A DNA stretch of 6,141 bases, from contig JAHHMJ010000687.1 of assembly GCA_018678395.1 (NCBI GenBank), forward strand, positions 1 to 6,141. Reading direction: 5' to 3'. The translations under genes and the position numbers were made by a program. This document shows, piece by piece, positions 5,579 through 6,141 of this stretch. Numbering within the stretch: position 1 is the first letter of the stretch; each line of letters begins with the position of its first letter. This DNA is from Gemmatimonadota bacterium. GTDB lineage: Bacteria > Gemmatimonadota > Gemmatimonadetes > Longimicrobiales > Gaopeijiaceae. The notes beneath the pieces are model-generated. The model did no database searches, was not told where the DNA came from, and worked only from the letters and a program-made list of their open reading frames with translations.

Positions 5579-6141
5579 ATGCGCCGCATCCGCCGATATC
5601 TCCTGGAAGGTCTGGCCCTCGTCGTTCCGATCGGCGCGACGGCCTGGATTCTCCTGTGGCTCTTCCGCCGCCTGGACGGCATCCTCGGTCCCTACCTCGA
5701 TCCGGTTCTCGGACGCTCCGCGCCCGGGCTCGGGATCATCGCGCTGGTGGCTCTACTCGTAGCCATCGGCTGGCTCGCCGAGCGCACCCTGGGGCGTCGT
5801 GCGACACAACTCTGGACTCGCACGGTGGAGCGAGTCCCGCTGGTCCGCCCCCTGTACCGGGGGTCCCGCCGCATCGTGCAGGCGGTGCTCGGGGAAGAGA
5901 GCCGCGCCTTCAAGGAGACCGTTCTCTTCGAATACCCGCATCCCGGCACCTGGTCGGTAGGCTTCGTGACGGGGAAGGCGCCTCCGGGCCTGCCGGAAGC
6001 CGTCGGCTCGCCCGCGGTCACCGTCTTCCTGCCGACGGCACCGAATCCCCTGTCGGGCTTCCTGCTGATCATGCCGCGGGCGCGTACCCACCCCCTCTCG
6101 ATCCCCCCGGACGAGGCCCTGACCTTCGTGCTGTCCATGGG
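5579..6141 (+). CDS. DUF502 family membrane protein (3' truncated by window)
   Basis: The frame is open from ATG 5579 to the window end, giving 187 complete codons and nearly the whole family length of about 200. Recognisable DUF502 features in order: a basic N-terminus (MRRIRRYLLEGL), membrane segment about 9-29, the RLDGILGPYLDP linker, PGLG before the second membrane segment (about 50-67), then RVPLVRPLYRGSRRIVQAV (85-103), FKETVLFEYPHPGTWSVGFV (111-130) and the most diagnostic motif, VFLPTAPNPLSGFLLIMP (149-166), followed by DEALTFVLSMG at the edge. The family has no established biochemical role; it is an inner-membrane protein with a conserved soluble C-terminal domain. ATG 5540 is an in-frame alternative, 4 nt after GAGG (5532-5535). 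It would add 13 Pro-rich residues that do not look like the family, so 5579 is preferred, although no good ribosome site precedes it. It lies 119 nt beyond the ABC cassette and is probably transcribed separately. Confidence 0.9.
   Translation, partial: MRRIRRYLLEGLALVVPIGATAWILLWLFRRLDGILGPYLDPVLGRSAPGLGIIALVALLVAIGWLAERTLGRRATQLWTRTVERVPLVRPLYRGSRRIVQAVLGEESRAFKETVLFEYPHPGTWSVGFVTGKAPPGLPEAVGSPAVTVFLPTAPNPLSGFLLIMPRARTHPLSIPPDEALTFVLSM

Noticed and set aside
5514..5762. Open frame of 82 codons at the beginning of the DUF502 gene
   Set aside because: It overlaps DUF502 in a different frame, has no recognisable motif, and is Ser/Arg/Pro-rich like other shadow frames.
1..6141. Mobile element, CRISPR array, tRNA or rRNA
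   Set aside because: No transposase, integrase, terminal inverted repeats, repeat-spacer pattern or tRNA-like cloverleaf was noticed, and almost all of the window is accounted for by five coding regions.

Overview
The window is G+C-rich bacterial DNA (by eye about two thirds or more G+C, with strongly G/C-biased third codon positions) and nearly all of it is coding on the + strand. It suggests a high-GC bacterium of the Gemmatimonadota or a similar phylum. That placement is inferred from composition, the sparse Shine-Dalgarno sites, and the pairing of a molybdenum-cofactor-sulfurase-like PLP enzyme with an ABC permease/CPBP protease fusion. No rRNA or marker gene is present to confirm it.

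Layout: (1) 3-1352, the 3' part (449 codons) of a class V aminotransferase-fold PLP enzyme closest to the N-terminal domain of eukaryotic Moco sulfurase, with no MOSC domain after it. (2) 1360-2604, a NatB-like ABC-2 permease starting 7 nt after the enzyme's stop. (3) 2647-3438, a NatA-like ATPase. (4) 3435-5459, a second NatB-like permease overlapping the ATPase by 4 nt (GTGA) and fused at its C-terminus to a CPBP (CAAX protease/Abi) intramembrane protease domain with all its catalytic motifs. (5) 5460-5578, a 119-nt gap with small hairpins and an 11-bp direct repeat. (6) 5579 to the window end, a DUF502 membrane protein, nearly complete.

Genes 2-4 form one exporter cassette: two homologous but unequal permease subunits flank their shared ATPase, and only one subunit carries a protease. 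The tight spacing suggests the PLP enzyme is co-transcribed with them, but nothing in the sequence shows a functional link. DUF502 lies beyond the only sizeable gap and is probably a separate unit.

The most interesting points are the protease-fused permease in an asymmetric NatAB-type exporter, the MOSC-less sulfurase-like enzyme in front of it, and the single in-frame TGA that separates the first permease from the ATPase. The component families are known. The substrate, and any role for the PLP enzyme, are not. No mobile element, CRISPR array, tRNA or rRNA was seen.
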